A stretch of 64,000 nucleotides of DNA from Craspedostauros australis (taxonomy: Eukaryota > Bacillariophyta > Bacillariophyceae > Mastogloiales > Achnanthaceae), in NCBI GenBank assembly GCA_026770025.1, contig JAMXDE010000042.1, positions 372,001 through 436,000 of the forward strand, written 5' to 3'. Below the pieces are notes generated by a model that ran no database searches, was not told the DNA's origin, and was given only the letters and a program-made list of their open reading frames with translations. Each line of letters begins with the position of its first letter. Positions within the stretch are counted from its first letter, which is position 1. The position numbers and the translations under genes are program-made. Below, piece after piece: positions 1 through 8,580 of the stretch.

Positions 1-1
1 T

Positions 2-728
2 GGCGCCTACAGCCTCACTGACAACTACGGTACTGGTATCAAGCGTGATACCATCAGAGGCTGCTTCATCATCTTCCGCAACGCCTTCCCCTTCTCCAAG
101 CCCACTGCCACCAATAACGACAACAACGTCGCTTGGAAGGCATCATCCGAGGCCAAACGCATCCAGCAACAGATGCGACAGTAGATCGATGATGCCAAGA
201 TCTCCATGCACACCATCAGGCCCATCATCGATCGACTCATGGGTAATGCCGATCGTTTCTTCGAGTTGGGGATCTACCTCCACAATCCCTTTGCGTGACG
301 GGCCAAGGCGATGGTTGCCACCAACGGCAACCGCAACTGCAACCGCAATGGAGGCACCAGCGCACGCCATACCACAGTTTCTTGGACAGGACACCAATCA
401 GGCCATCCAAGACGCTCATGGTCTGGCCAACGCCATGCAGCGGTACACCGCGCAGTACAATGAACAAGCCAATGGTGGGAACAGACTCGAAGACATCCTG
501 CAGACAGTATACAACGACAAGCGATAGTCTACCACTACGACCGCCACGGCCAAGGCTGGTCTGCTGGGATACCTGGAGGCCTTGTCGGGACCGTTGGCCA
601 AGTTCCGGGTTGTGTCCTTCTTCATCATGGACAAGACGGGCGTTGCGAAGAAGACCGTTCTGGATGCTGCCGTTCCGAGGATACGAGAATGTGTGGAGCA
701 GTGTGAAATCGTGATGTGGTGCAGATAG
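2..728 (+). CDS. 3' part of an unrecognised gene, probably with short introns
   Basis: The left edge reads as coding in frame 2 (opening residues GAYSLTDNYGTGIKRD) and later in frame 3, ending at a TAG at 726-728. Both stretches have protein-like composition, for example DAHGLANAMQRYTAQYNE near 400-460 and AGLLGYLEALSGPLAKF near 550-600. In-frame stops at 182, 293 and 525 and one frame change separate the blocks. Candidate GT..AG introns of about 50-120 nt can be drawn around them, for instance 507-554, but none is certain. I do not recognise the family. It could be a degraded gene rather than a spliced one. The 5' end lies outside the window. Confidence 0.35.
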
Positions 729-958
729 GTTATGTGGACGACTTTCGCTTGTTGTTGATGGACCAACCATACTCATACGATCTAGACATTCCATACTTCT
801 CACCAACCGCAGCACACAACCACAGTCACAATCATAATCACAAGCGAACATCTCCCTATCAATCAATCAATCAACCAACCATCTCCCTTGTTCCATCCTA
901 CTCGTACAACGCCACACTCACATGCACCAGAGCATCAATACTGTCTTCATGCGCTGTT

Positions 959-2416
959 CTAATTACTCGACGACCAGAGTCCTCCAAGCCAATCCAGGAT
1001 CGCATCAATCATCGATGTGCCGTTCTTTTCCACACAGCAAGCAGAATCATCATCAACTCGGATGAGCCGATCCGCTCTCTTGTCATCCCACGCCTGTTTC
1101 AATATCTCACTGCTCTGCAGCAGAAGATGGAAAGTCTCGCTCGTGGGATCCATTGTACCCATTAGGCCCAGTGCATGCATTGTACCCCAATGTCTGCTTG
1201 TCCTAATCAGCATCTCCCCAAACAGGGCCAGTGGTCGTGACCATGTTGGAAGGGAACACAGCGTTGCTCTCACCTTGTTGCGATGATTTCGCCGCAAGAT
1301 ACGTTCAACAAGCGCATTGTACAAATGGACATGTTCTTCAGGCGGGCATGGACCAATGTCGAGATCGGTGAGTTGGGTAGTCTGCTCCAAGGCTTGCTGA
1401 AGTGCTTCCATCTGTGCCGAGAAGATCTCAGGCGGAACTTCAAACATGCCGGGATCCCCAAAGTGACGGTATGTGAGAGATGACAAGCCCTTGTTTCCCA
1501 GGAGCGATATCAAAGTGTCGAACATTATCATCTGCTCTGGCTCCGATACTTCGTTCCAAATATCGGCAACCCTGAGCTTCTTCAGGTGTGATGCATCTGA
1601 AAGGTGTTGGATGATCTGGTCGATTTCTTGTTGTGAGTAGATTTGTTGGGCGCTGTTGACCCGGCAGAGAAATATGTTGAGCTTGTTGATGCGCTTGTTT
1701 GACTGGAATAGCTTCGCCAAGCTATCGCAAGTGACGCGGGTGTCCAAAAAGGATACTTCGGTGATGCTGCAATTGTTTGGAGACAGCCATCTGCACAAAT
1801 CAGCGCTCCCATTGGCAAGCTTACATTTTTGAAACACAACGTATTTGGAGTTTTGGGAGATGTTGAACATGAGCTTGTCGCAATCAACAAGATCACATGA
1901 GCACAAATTCACACGATGTGTCACAAGAGGGATATCGTGGAGCTGCTTCATCTTCACGAAGCATTGAGTCAAGTAGATGCCTTCGTCGAATGAAAGTTTG
2001 AGTGGATGTTCGGCAGCCAATCGAAGTACGAAGCGAATCGCTTGCTTGTCTTCTTCTCCGAATTGATCATTGCTGCCGAATTCCAGAGTCAGGGATCGAA
2101 TGTGCATCCGCCCACAGCCCCTGCGAAACGGATCGCTCAGTAGAACATGGGGTGATAAAGCAATGTGCTTGTGCCGCCGCTTCATCGAGTCCAAGCCAGC
2201 AAAGGTGAATCCTGCTTCGATGGCCATGTCCCAGTGTTCCATCCGCTTGGGTGTGACACTGTAGCAGTGGATCTGCTGTCTTGGATGACTCTGCACATTG
2301 AACACGGTCTTCGGTGACAACTTTTTTCGATGGAGTTGTTTCCAGAAAGTCTTGAAGTCTGGATCACGATCGCTGTTGGTATTGGTGTTGGCAACAGCAT
2401 CCATGTTGTGGTTCAT
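959..2416 (-). CDS. Leucine-rich-repeat-like protein, 485 aa
   Basis: A single-exon reading frame of 485 codons. The middle (roughly residues 100-400) has spaced Leu/Ile-rich segments such as SLTLEF, KLNIFLCR, KLRVADIW and DLDIGPCP. They resemble the strand-forming stretches of ribonuclease-inhibitor-type leucine-rich repeats, although the repeats are irregular. The N-terminus is polar and Asn-rich; there is no signal peptide or membrane segment. The C-terminus ends in a short Trp-rich segment. LRR proteins of this kind usually bind other proteins, but no partner is indicated here. The start is the first ATG of the frame and has no in-frame competitor. A GAGTA-rich tract lies about 70 bp upstream. 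The family assignment is inferred from the periodicity only. Confidence 0.6.
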   Translation of the reverse strand: MNHNMDAVANTNTNSDRDPDFKTFWKQLHRKKLSPKTVFNVQSHPRQQIHCYSVTPKRMEHWDMAIEAGFTFAGLDSMKRRHKHIALSPHVLLSDPFRRGCGRMHIRSLTLEFGSNDQFGEEDKQAIRFVLRLAAEHPLKLSFDEGIYLTQCFVKMKQLHDIPLVTHRVNLCSCDLVDCDKLMFNISQNSKYVVFQKCKLANGSADLCRWLSPNNCSITEVSFLDTRVTCDSLAKLFQSNKRINKLNIFLCRVNSAQQIYSQQEIDQIIQHLSDASHLKKLRVADIWNEVSEPEQMIMFDTLISLLGNKGLSSLTYRHFGDPGMFEVPPEIFSAQMEALQQALEQTTQLTDLDIGPCPPEEHVHLYNALVERILRRNHRNKVRATLCSLPTWSRPLALFGEMLIRTSRHWGTMHALGLMGTMDPTSETFHLLLQSSEILKQAWDDKRADRLIRVDDDSACCVEKNGTSMIDAILDWLGGLWSSSN

Positions 2417-3390
2417 CCTTTTCTTGTTGTTGCTGATTGTTGCTGATTGTTACTGATGATGATTGTTGCTGTTGGTGGTACAATCGTACGAGTAGAGTAG
2501 GTAGAATATGTGGTTCCAAATCAGTTGCGCTTGGATGGCGATTATGAGCTCATCTGCTCAAGTTTGCTGTCCTCCATTCCATGATCTTGTGCATTGATCA
2601 CGAAGTAACGTGTTGTCAGTCAACACGCCTGCATGGACTGCGCAGTTCCACCACAGTGTATGGTGTGGTACGACTATGGTGTGGTGTGGTGCGACCGTGG
2701 ACAGCCACATCACAACCCGAAGCTGGCTAGCTAGCTCGCTCGCTCGCACGATACGACCTTCGATGATGCCCAACTTGGCCACGCTGTGCAGGCGTGCCTC
2801 TTCATGTGATACATAGTTTGTGTAACATGAGTACATCCCTCTGTGATGTTCTCGGGGGAGTCAACCACGATACTATTATATTATACTCCGATCGATACAC
2901 TTCTTCGGGAGTTGGATGTTCTCGGACGACTCCAATGGGCTGATCCACGATGTGAAGAATCCATCACGATGACTTCTTCAGTGGACATCAGAGGCGGTTC
3001 TCTCGTTTTGTGGTGAGGATGACGATGATGACCACTCGTGTTTCAATCCACAACAAACGTATCCAAGACTCCTTCCTGCCACCATGATGCGGTTGGAACG
3101 ATGCAATCGTCAAACAGCACGACAACACCACAAGAAGCAGACATGAAGCTTCTCCTCGCTTTCGTCTTGGCGCCTCACCATGTTTGTACAATGATCGTAC
3201 CCATGCAAGCACAGAACGTCTCATCGTTGGTCGCCACTCGCATGGACAAAGGTCAAGACAAGGAGGTGATTGGAGCAGTGCGCACACCATCTCGCTACCA
3301 TCGCCGAGTTGATCATTATGATTGTAGTACAACCATCAAGCCACAACACTGCCATGTTCGTCATCACATCATGATCCATCCACGCAAATC
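2417..3390. other. Intergenic, no gene seen
   Basis: Upstream region of the minus-strand LRR-like gene and of the plus-strand secreted-protein gene. It holds a GAGTAGAGTAG tract at 2484-2495, short GCTA/GCTC repeats near 2723-2745 and an AT-rich ATTATATTATACTCC stretch near 2873-2888. An ATG at 3142 opens a hydrophobic stretch that could be a signal peptide, but its frame does not lead into the downstream domain. Open frames here lack coding character. Confidence 0.4.
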
Positions 3391-4346
3391 ATGAGGATTC
3401 TTTCCATCACTCGCATCTGCGTGGCAGTTGTGCTCCCCAGTTCTGTCATTGTCGATTCTACTGTTCGTGCTGATGATGGTGCTGATGATGATGGTGCTGA
3501 TGATGATGGTGCTGGTGCTGGTGCTGGTGATGTCAAGCAACAGGATAGGGAACCGCAACTGAACATGATGCATCCACAACGTCTGCGGCTGCTCTAACCG
3601 CGCATCCCCGCACATGCGGCAAGGCACGGCATGCAGCGCCAATCGCAACAGCAGCGCGATTCGATATTGAGGTGCTGGACACCGTCGATATCACTGGCAG
3701 GAGACTTGCTCTATCCACAGTGGGTAATCAACCATATTCCATCTTCTACCGTCCCAGCTCATGGAATGCGCCTGGTGCCTGGACGGAGATTGCATCCGGA
3801 ACCATCGAGGCGAGAGGTGTCGACGAGTTCACTGATGTGATCTCGTTCAATCCACCGCTGTCGTTTTCAGCAAGTGATGGCGTGGTCGCCATCCGCATCG
3901 ACACTAGCACAAACCAATTGAGGGATATCGCTAACAGCATTGAGCCAATTCCGTCAGATTGGTTCGACTGCCAGAACGGCCCATTCACCATGTTCACGGG
4001 GATTTCGAGTGGCGTCGTTGGTGACAATCCTCCTCCTCTATTCAAAGGCATCTTCGATTACTTCATGGGATCGTTGGAGTCCTGCAACGGAAAATCGAAG
4101 ATGCCGTCCGCTGTGCCATCACCCGCACCATCAACTCTTGCATCGTCCACTTCCTCATTCACTCCGTCTTTTCCACCATCTGCATCGCCGTCAAACCTTC
4201 CAAGCAACACAGCCAGCGGGGCACCTTCGATGCAGCCTACTTATGCACCTACCAGCTCAGCTTTCTCACCAATGATCCCTTCCACGGTATCCGTCATGCT
4301 GGTGATGGCCTTATCAATCATGACAACAGTCACGTTGCTAAACTAG
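3391..4346 (+). CDS. Secreted, probably membrane-anchored protein with one copy of a recurring domain
   Basis: The ATG at 3391 opens a signal-peptide-like start (MRILSITRICVAVVLPSS) followed by a short Asp/Gly/Ala repeat. A GT..AG intron is needed to reach the second frame; donors in the GATGGTGCT repeat near 3475-3515 and the acceptor at 3635-3636 keep phase. From about 3637 the frame encodes a roughly 150-residue domain with ITG, PYSIFYRPSSW and WTEIASGTIEARG motifs. That domain matches the two C-terminal repeats of the metalloprotease gene at 18.2-22.5 kb. A Pro/Ser/Ala linker (PSPAPS type) follows. The protein ends in a hydrophobic 20-residue tail that suggests a GPI or membrane anchor. 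Stop is TAG. The product is likely a cell-surface protein of unknown function. The splice join is inferred. Confidence 0.55.
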
Positions 4347-4377
4347 GCTGTGAAATTGTCACGAAGACCATTCCTGC

Positions 4378-5851
4378 TCATTCTTCAAAGTAGACCCTCC
4401 AAAAACACAGACCGCCCGGCGGCGCTGCAAAATTGTTTGAGCGATCCATCCTCTCGATCCTTCGCATCCATCGGTTGGGTTGTTCGTCGTTGCCATGTGG
4501 CTCTTCGATGGTGGCTGAGGCATCCAGCAGCAGCGAGTTCACCATCTTGCGAATCATTCGTTTGAGAAATCGGTTTGCGCGGATTTGAAAGATGAGAGCG
4601 CTTTCGTATTCCGACCGTCCCGCCGCCGCTGCTGCTACAGCTGCTACAACTGATGGCGATGATGATGATCCTTCCTGTTCATGCTTGCGCCATACGTTGG
4701 TGAAGCCCGGAATGGCATCCTCCAACTCAGCGAGGCCAGATGCGCGGAGCTGTTGGTGATCCTTGGATACTTCATCTACGTCTCCAACATCGACGCTGCC
4801 CGAATCCGTCACCAAACCAACATCGTCCTTCTTGAATGGTGCAATCTGCCGACTGTGTCAATATCTTGCCTTTGCTCAACGAGGTGTAATCAATTGACTG
4901 GTTCATGACAGATGCAAAGAACTGGTTCACCGTCTTCACCATGAGTCTGGTGTATTGAAGACATACTGTCTTGCGCAAAGGAAGGATGTAGATGTATTCA
5001 CGAACGGTCGCTTGGAATGTGGGATGGAAGCTGGATGACACATGATATGCATCATGAATCTTCACGAATGGTGTGGTACTAGTTCGATCGCTGAGCTTAA
5101 GAGCATCCCATGCTTCTTCCTTGCCATCTCAAGTTGCATCTGTCGCATTGACTTCATTGACTTCATTCGCTTCATGTGTTTCACTTCTACCATCTCGCAA
5201 CAACCGATTGACATCCATGACTAGACGATCGAGATCTGGTGTGGCCGTTGATTTGGCTGATAGCGAGAAGGAGAGCACGTTCGCCTTGGCCGAAACACCA
5301 GCATCCGTCCGGCCTGCAACGTTCAGTCGGACGATTGTCTCAGCCTCGATGATGCCTTGATACCGCAAACACTTGGACACTGCGTCTGTGAGGACGCCGC
5401 GGACCGTCGGCGCAGTGATGGTGGGGTTGCACTCGTATCCGCCCGGGAAGGAGGGTCCATGGTACGATACGATCAAGGCGTACGTTGGTCGCAACCGCCG
5501 CCGCGGATCTCTGTGTGGCACGAACGGTGGGAATCGTGGCGGTTGTGGCATGTGGAGATCCTGGAAGAGTTCTGGAATGCCTGAGAACTGACAGGAATCA
5601 TTGGGAGGTAACTCGTCGATGAAAGGATGCCTGTATTTGCCTGCTTGATACGGTTGGTCATCCTGAGATTGTGGCACGTCATGGCGGAGATTGTTGCTCT
5701 GTCGATCTGATGGCTTCCATGATGACTGCCATGGTGGCTTCTGCGCTGAGGGTTGGAAGAACGCGGTGGATCTACGGGGAGATAGGGCAACGCGCAGTAT
5801 GCCGAAGATGACCACGGCACATCTGTAGAAACGGTCTGCTCCTCCACTCAT
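4378..5851 (-). CDS. TruA-family tRNA pseudouridine synthase
   Basis: Converts uridine to pseudouridine in the tRNA anticodon stem-loop. The gene is read in three exons: 5851-5191, 5127-4910 and 4845-4378, about 448 aa. Exon 1 carries the catalytic motif GRTDAGVSA, whose Asp is the family nucleophile, and the MDVNRLL segment. Exon 2 has SSSFHPTFQATVREYIYI, equivalent to the FHARFSAxxREYxY motif. Exon 3 has the C-terminal IRANRFLKRMIRKMVNSLL and the APPGGLCFW motif. Intron 1 (63 nt) removes an in-frame TGA and restores the family motif spacing. Intron 2 (64 nt) restores frame and is less certain. The N-terminal 60 residues are Arg/Ser-rich and could be an organelle transit peptide. Long Ala/Ser inserts lie in the C-terminal half. 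The subfamily (PUS1, PUS3 or TruA-like) is not resolved. Confidence 0.8.
5128..5190 (-). other. Candidate 63-nt intron of the pseudouridine synthase gene
   Basis: On the minus strand the segment begins GTAGAAG and ends TTGAG. Its length is divisible by three and it contains an in-frame TGA. Removing it joins the MDVNRLLRD segment to DGKEEAWDAL, matching the spacing expected in TruA proteins. Confidence 0.55.
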
Positions 5852-6015
5852 GATGCCATAGCTTTCTCCTTCTCTTCACAAGTATTATAGTATGTGCTGG
5901 CGGTACTGGTGGTCCTGGCTTGCTTGTTGCACTCCTTTGTGGACGCATCCTGCGATGTGTCCATCGCATTTCAATTGGGCAAACGTGCTACGAGTTTGGA
6001 TTGGAGTGACACACG

Positions 6016-8466
6016 CTACATCGTCATGACCAATTCCAACAGATCTGTCCCCGGAAGATCGGACAACTTTCGACTTTCGAAGCACACGCCAAGCTGCTGC
6101 ACATGCTCTGCGAGATCAGATAGATACGATGGTGATCCGTTGGGCATGGAGGACGTGGCGATTGAGAAACTGCCATCACTGCCGCTCGCACCAACGTCAC
6201 TCTTGCGTTTGCCGTACGCAACAGGGAATGGAATTGGCCGCCCACCAACAGGGGTCCGCTTAAAGATGGGATCACTCTCACGTTTCAACCACAGCGACCG
6301 TTTCTTGGATCGCTGTTGGAGAATGGTTGCGATAGATTCGTACAGAGCTTGGCGAGGACTTTTGGATCCCATCATGTCATGGATGGTGGCGGAGCACTGT
6401 TTGTGTCTGGAGGAATCGAACGATCGTGCGCTTGCGTGGGAAGGATTGGCTGTAGTGCGTCGCGACCTGCTGGACTTGTCCCATCGCACCTGCTGCTGCC
6501 TCTGCTGTTCAGACTTCGTCTCACAATGATGTTCGGCGGCATGCTGGAGGATACAGAGGATATCATACGTCCGTTGTTCGAGCTGCTCCCAATGACGGAA
6601 TAGTGTCATGACTGGCTGCTCCCAGTACGCCCACAGAAGATGCTTGTGCTCGCGTCCTTGGATGAAGAATTGGCGCAGCCATTCGTTCTCCAGCTCGTCC
6701 AAAGTGATTTGTTCGGATCTCCATCGCTTGGGTCCGTTGCGATGGAAGTTGTCAACGGCGGTCCTGCATTTGTGGATCATGTCGTGCACGTTGTGACCGG
6801 CTCTCAGCAAGCGATGTGTGGAGGAGAAGCGCGTGGTCGTGGCTTGGTCGGCATCTGCGCCGTCGCTCGATGAGGTCGGTGCCAGCACAGCGTGTTGATG
6901 GTGATGGTTGTGATCGTCGAGCAGGTAGTAGGCACACCCCGATTGCAACGTGACAGCAATCGGCGGGCTTTCCTTCTCAACGCTGATATCGCCAAGGCGT
7001 TTCTGCTTTGGTCCTTCCGCGTTGTGCGTCACTCGCAATGCGATGGACCAGTCGCGCTCGTGCTTCTTTGCGAAGCTCATACCTGCCTTCGCATCCGCAT
7101 GTCCATGAGCATGTCCATTAACATGCCCTTGTTGTCGTGATCCAGAAGATGACTTCGATTGGAAGTCGTTGAGATCGAACATCGTCTGATACACGGCAAT
7201 GGTAGAAAAGTGTTCCAACGAGCTGTCCGCATGCCACGACACTGTGCACTTCGACTCTCCAAACATGGGCTCATCCTTGAGCCGAGACGATTGGGGCTTC
7301 ATCTTGTTGATGAGCGTGACGCTGAAGCCCGCACGACCCTGCACCGTGGGTTCTGGCACATTGCGATCTCGACGCTGCTCTCCCAACACCTCCAAATGAC
7401 GCTGCGTTCGCTGTGTCAAGCATTGGTTGAGATGATGGATCTGATCGACGGCAGCCTGGACGTCTCCGTTCCACCGTGATGGTGTGCGTGCTTCGGTGGC
7501 AGCATCTGAGGGTGGTGCGCTGTGGCCCTCTTGCATACCATCCACATTTGTATCACACCAAGGATGGCTGAACATCCTCAGGCCGAGGTACTTGTACGTC
7601 GTTCCTGGATCGCCCAGCAAGCACCGTGTGACGTACGTCTTGACACATCTGCTTCCCATCCCTGCCGGTTGCGTCACATCCGTGCGGAACCACCCAGCAT
7701 GGTCCAAAGCGGACAGAGCCGATTGGACATCCCTTTCCTCCACTGTTGCGGCATCTGTCTGAGGGTTGGCCAAATCCGCGGAACGGTCCCAGACGCATCC
7801 TTCGTAGCAGGTGGACATGGCGGATTGAAATGCGTGTCTGTGATCACCCTCGTCGCGCAAGAACTCATTCATTTTGGACTGCTTCATTCTCGTTTCAAGC
7901 TGAGGGAACTGCTTGAGCGGAAATGGTGGCGGCAGGCGTTGTCCATGTTCCATCCGACTTGTTGGGGTGGCATCGACGGATGTGTTGGGCGGGTTCAATG
8001 TGCCTGACATTGTTGTTGTTGTTGTTGTTGCTGCTGCTGCTGCTTGGCCTTTTCTTCTCTTGCGTTTCTTTGCTTTGGACGACGGGCATTGATGTGGGCG
8101 TGTGTCACCACCACCATCGGTTGCCCACGCAGCAGCTGCGGCCATCATGAACAGCTCATCTTCGCTGCTGTCCTCGTCGCTGGTGCTCCTGTTTCCGTTG
8201 TCTTTGTCAATGTGGTTGCCTTTGTCATCAACTCTGCAATCAACTTTGCCATTGATTGATCCCTTCCTTCTCTCATTTCTTTCAGGCAACTGGCTACCAG
8301 CAGTGGTGATGGCTCGGTGTTTCGTCAAGGCCGTTGACTGGTGTTGCTGCTGATGCTGCTGATGCTGTTGGCGCTTCTTGCGCTTGCGTTCCCTTTGCTT
8401 CAGCTTCTTTCGCTGGTTGCGAGATAGTTGCAGAGCACTTCCATTTTGGGCTTCGATGGTTGGCAT
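6016..8466 (-). CDS. FTO: FTO-like Fe(II)/2-oxoglutarate-dependent nucleic-acid demethylase
   Basis: Single-exon protein of 816 aa. FTO enzymes oxidatively demethylate N6-methyladenine and related bases in RNA. Seen here: LIGDPG-like LLGDPGTTYKYLGLRMFSHPW (about 283-303); TVSWHAD with the metal ligands His412 and Asp414; IALRVT and PIAVTLQSGCAYYLLDD (about 475-518); HQH with the third metal ligand His525; and RFSSTHR with the two 2-oxoglutarate-binding Arg residues (546 and 552). The FTO-specific C-terminal helical domain follows (NEWLRQFF, about 594-601). The first 180 residues are a Lys/Arg, Gln/His and Ala/Thr-rich tail with likely nuclear-localisation signals. The protein is much longer than animal FTO (about 500 aa). 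A loop insertion rich in Ser and Asp lies between the HQH and RFSS motifs. FTO homologues are known from vertebrates and marine algae. Confidence 0.92.
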   Translation of the reverse strand: MPTIEAQNGSALQLSRNQRKKLKQRERKRKKRQQHQQHQQQHQSTALTKHRAITTAGSQLPERNERRKGSINGKVDCRVDDKGNHIDKDNGNRSTSDEDSSEDELFMMAAAAAWATDGGGDTRPHQCPSSKAKKRKRRKGQAAAAATTTTTTMSGTLNPPNTSVDATPTSRMEHGQRLPPPFPLKQFPQLETRMKQSKMNEFLRDEGDHRHAFQSAMSTCYEGCVWDRSADLANPQTDAATVEERDVQSALSALDHAGWFRTDVTQPAGMGSRCVKTYVTRCLLGDPGTTYKYLGLRMFSHPWCDTNVDGMQEGHSAPPSDAATEARTPSRWNGDVQAAVDQIHHLNQCLTQRTQRHLEVLGEQRRDRNVPEPTVQGRAGFSVTLINKMKPQSSRLKDEPMFGESKCTVSWHADSSLEHFSTIAVYQTMFDLNDFQSKSSSGSRQQGHVNGHAHGHADAKAGMSFAKKHERDWSIALRVTHNAEGPKQKRLGDISVEKESPPIAVTLQSGCAYYLLDDHNHHHQHAVLAPTSSSDGADADQATTTRFSSTHRLLRAGHNVHDMIHKCRTAVDNFHRNGPKRWRSEQITLDELENEWLRQFFIQGREHKHLLWAYWEQPVMTLFRHWEQLEQRTYDILCILQHAAEHHCETKSEQQRQQQVRWDKSSRSRRTTANPSHASARSFDSSRHKQCSATIHDMMGSKSPRQALYESIATILQQRSKKRSLWLKRESDPIFKRTPVGGRPIPFPVAYGKRKSDVGASGSDGSFSIATSSMPNGSPSYLSDLAEHVQQLGVCFESRKLSDLPGTDLLELVMTM

Positions 8467-8534
8467 GACGGATGGGATTGGTGCTCAATCCAGCGTGGTG
8501 CCATAGGAGAACAAGTTTGTATGGGAGCAGCGTG

Positions 8535-8580
8535 TGGTTGAGTGGAGTGGAGTGGAGTGGAGTGGAGTGGAGTGATGATG
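8535..8580 (+). repeat. GAGTG microsatellite
   Basis: About six tandem copies of the pentamer GAGTG lie 70-110 bp upstream of the FTO-like start codon. Similar GAGTA/GAGTG tracts lie upstream of other genes in this window. Confidence 0.8.

Noticed and set aside
1-730. A changed genetic code with TAG read as an amino acid
   Set aside because: TAG, TAA and TGA each end convincing genes elsewhere in the window, and the in-frame stops here are better explained by short introns or decay.
3142-3394. An alternative signal-peptide start for the secreted protein
   Set aside because: Its frame does not lead into the domain without further splicing, and the ATG at 3391 is closer and fits a simpler splice.
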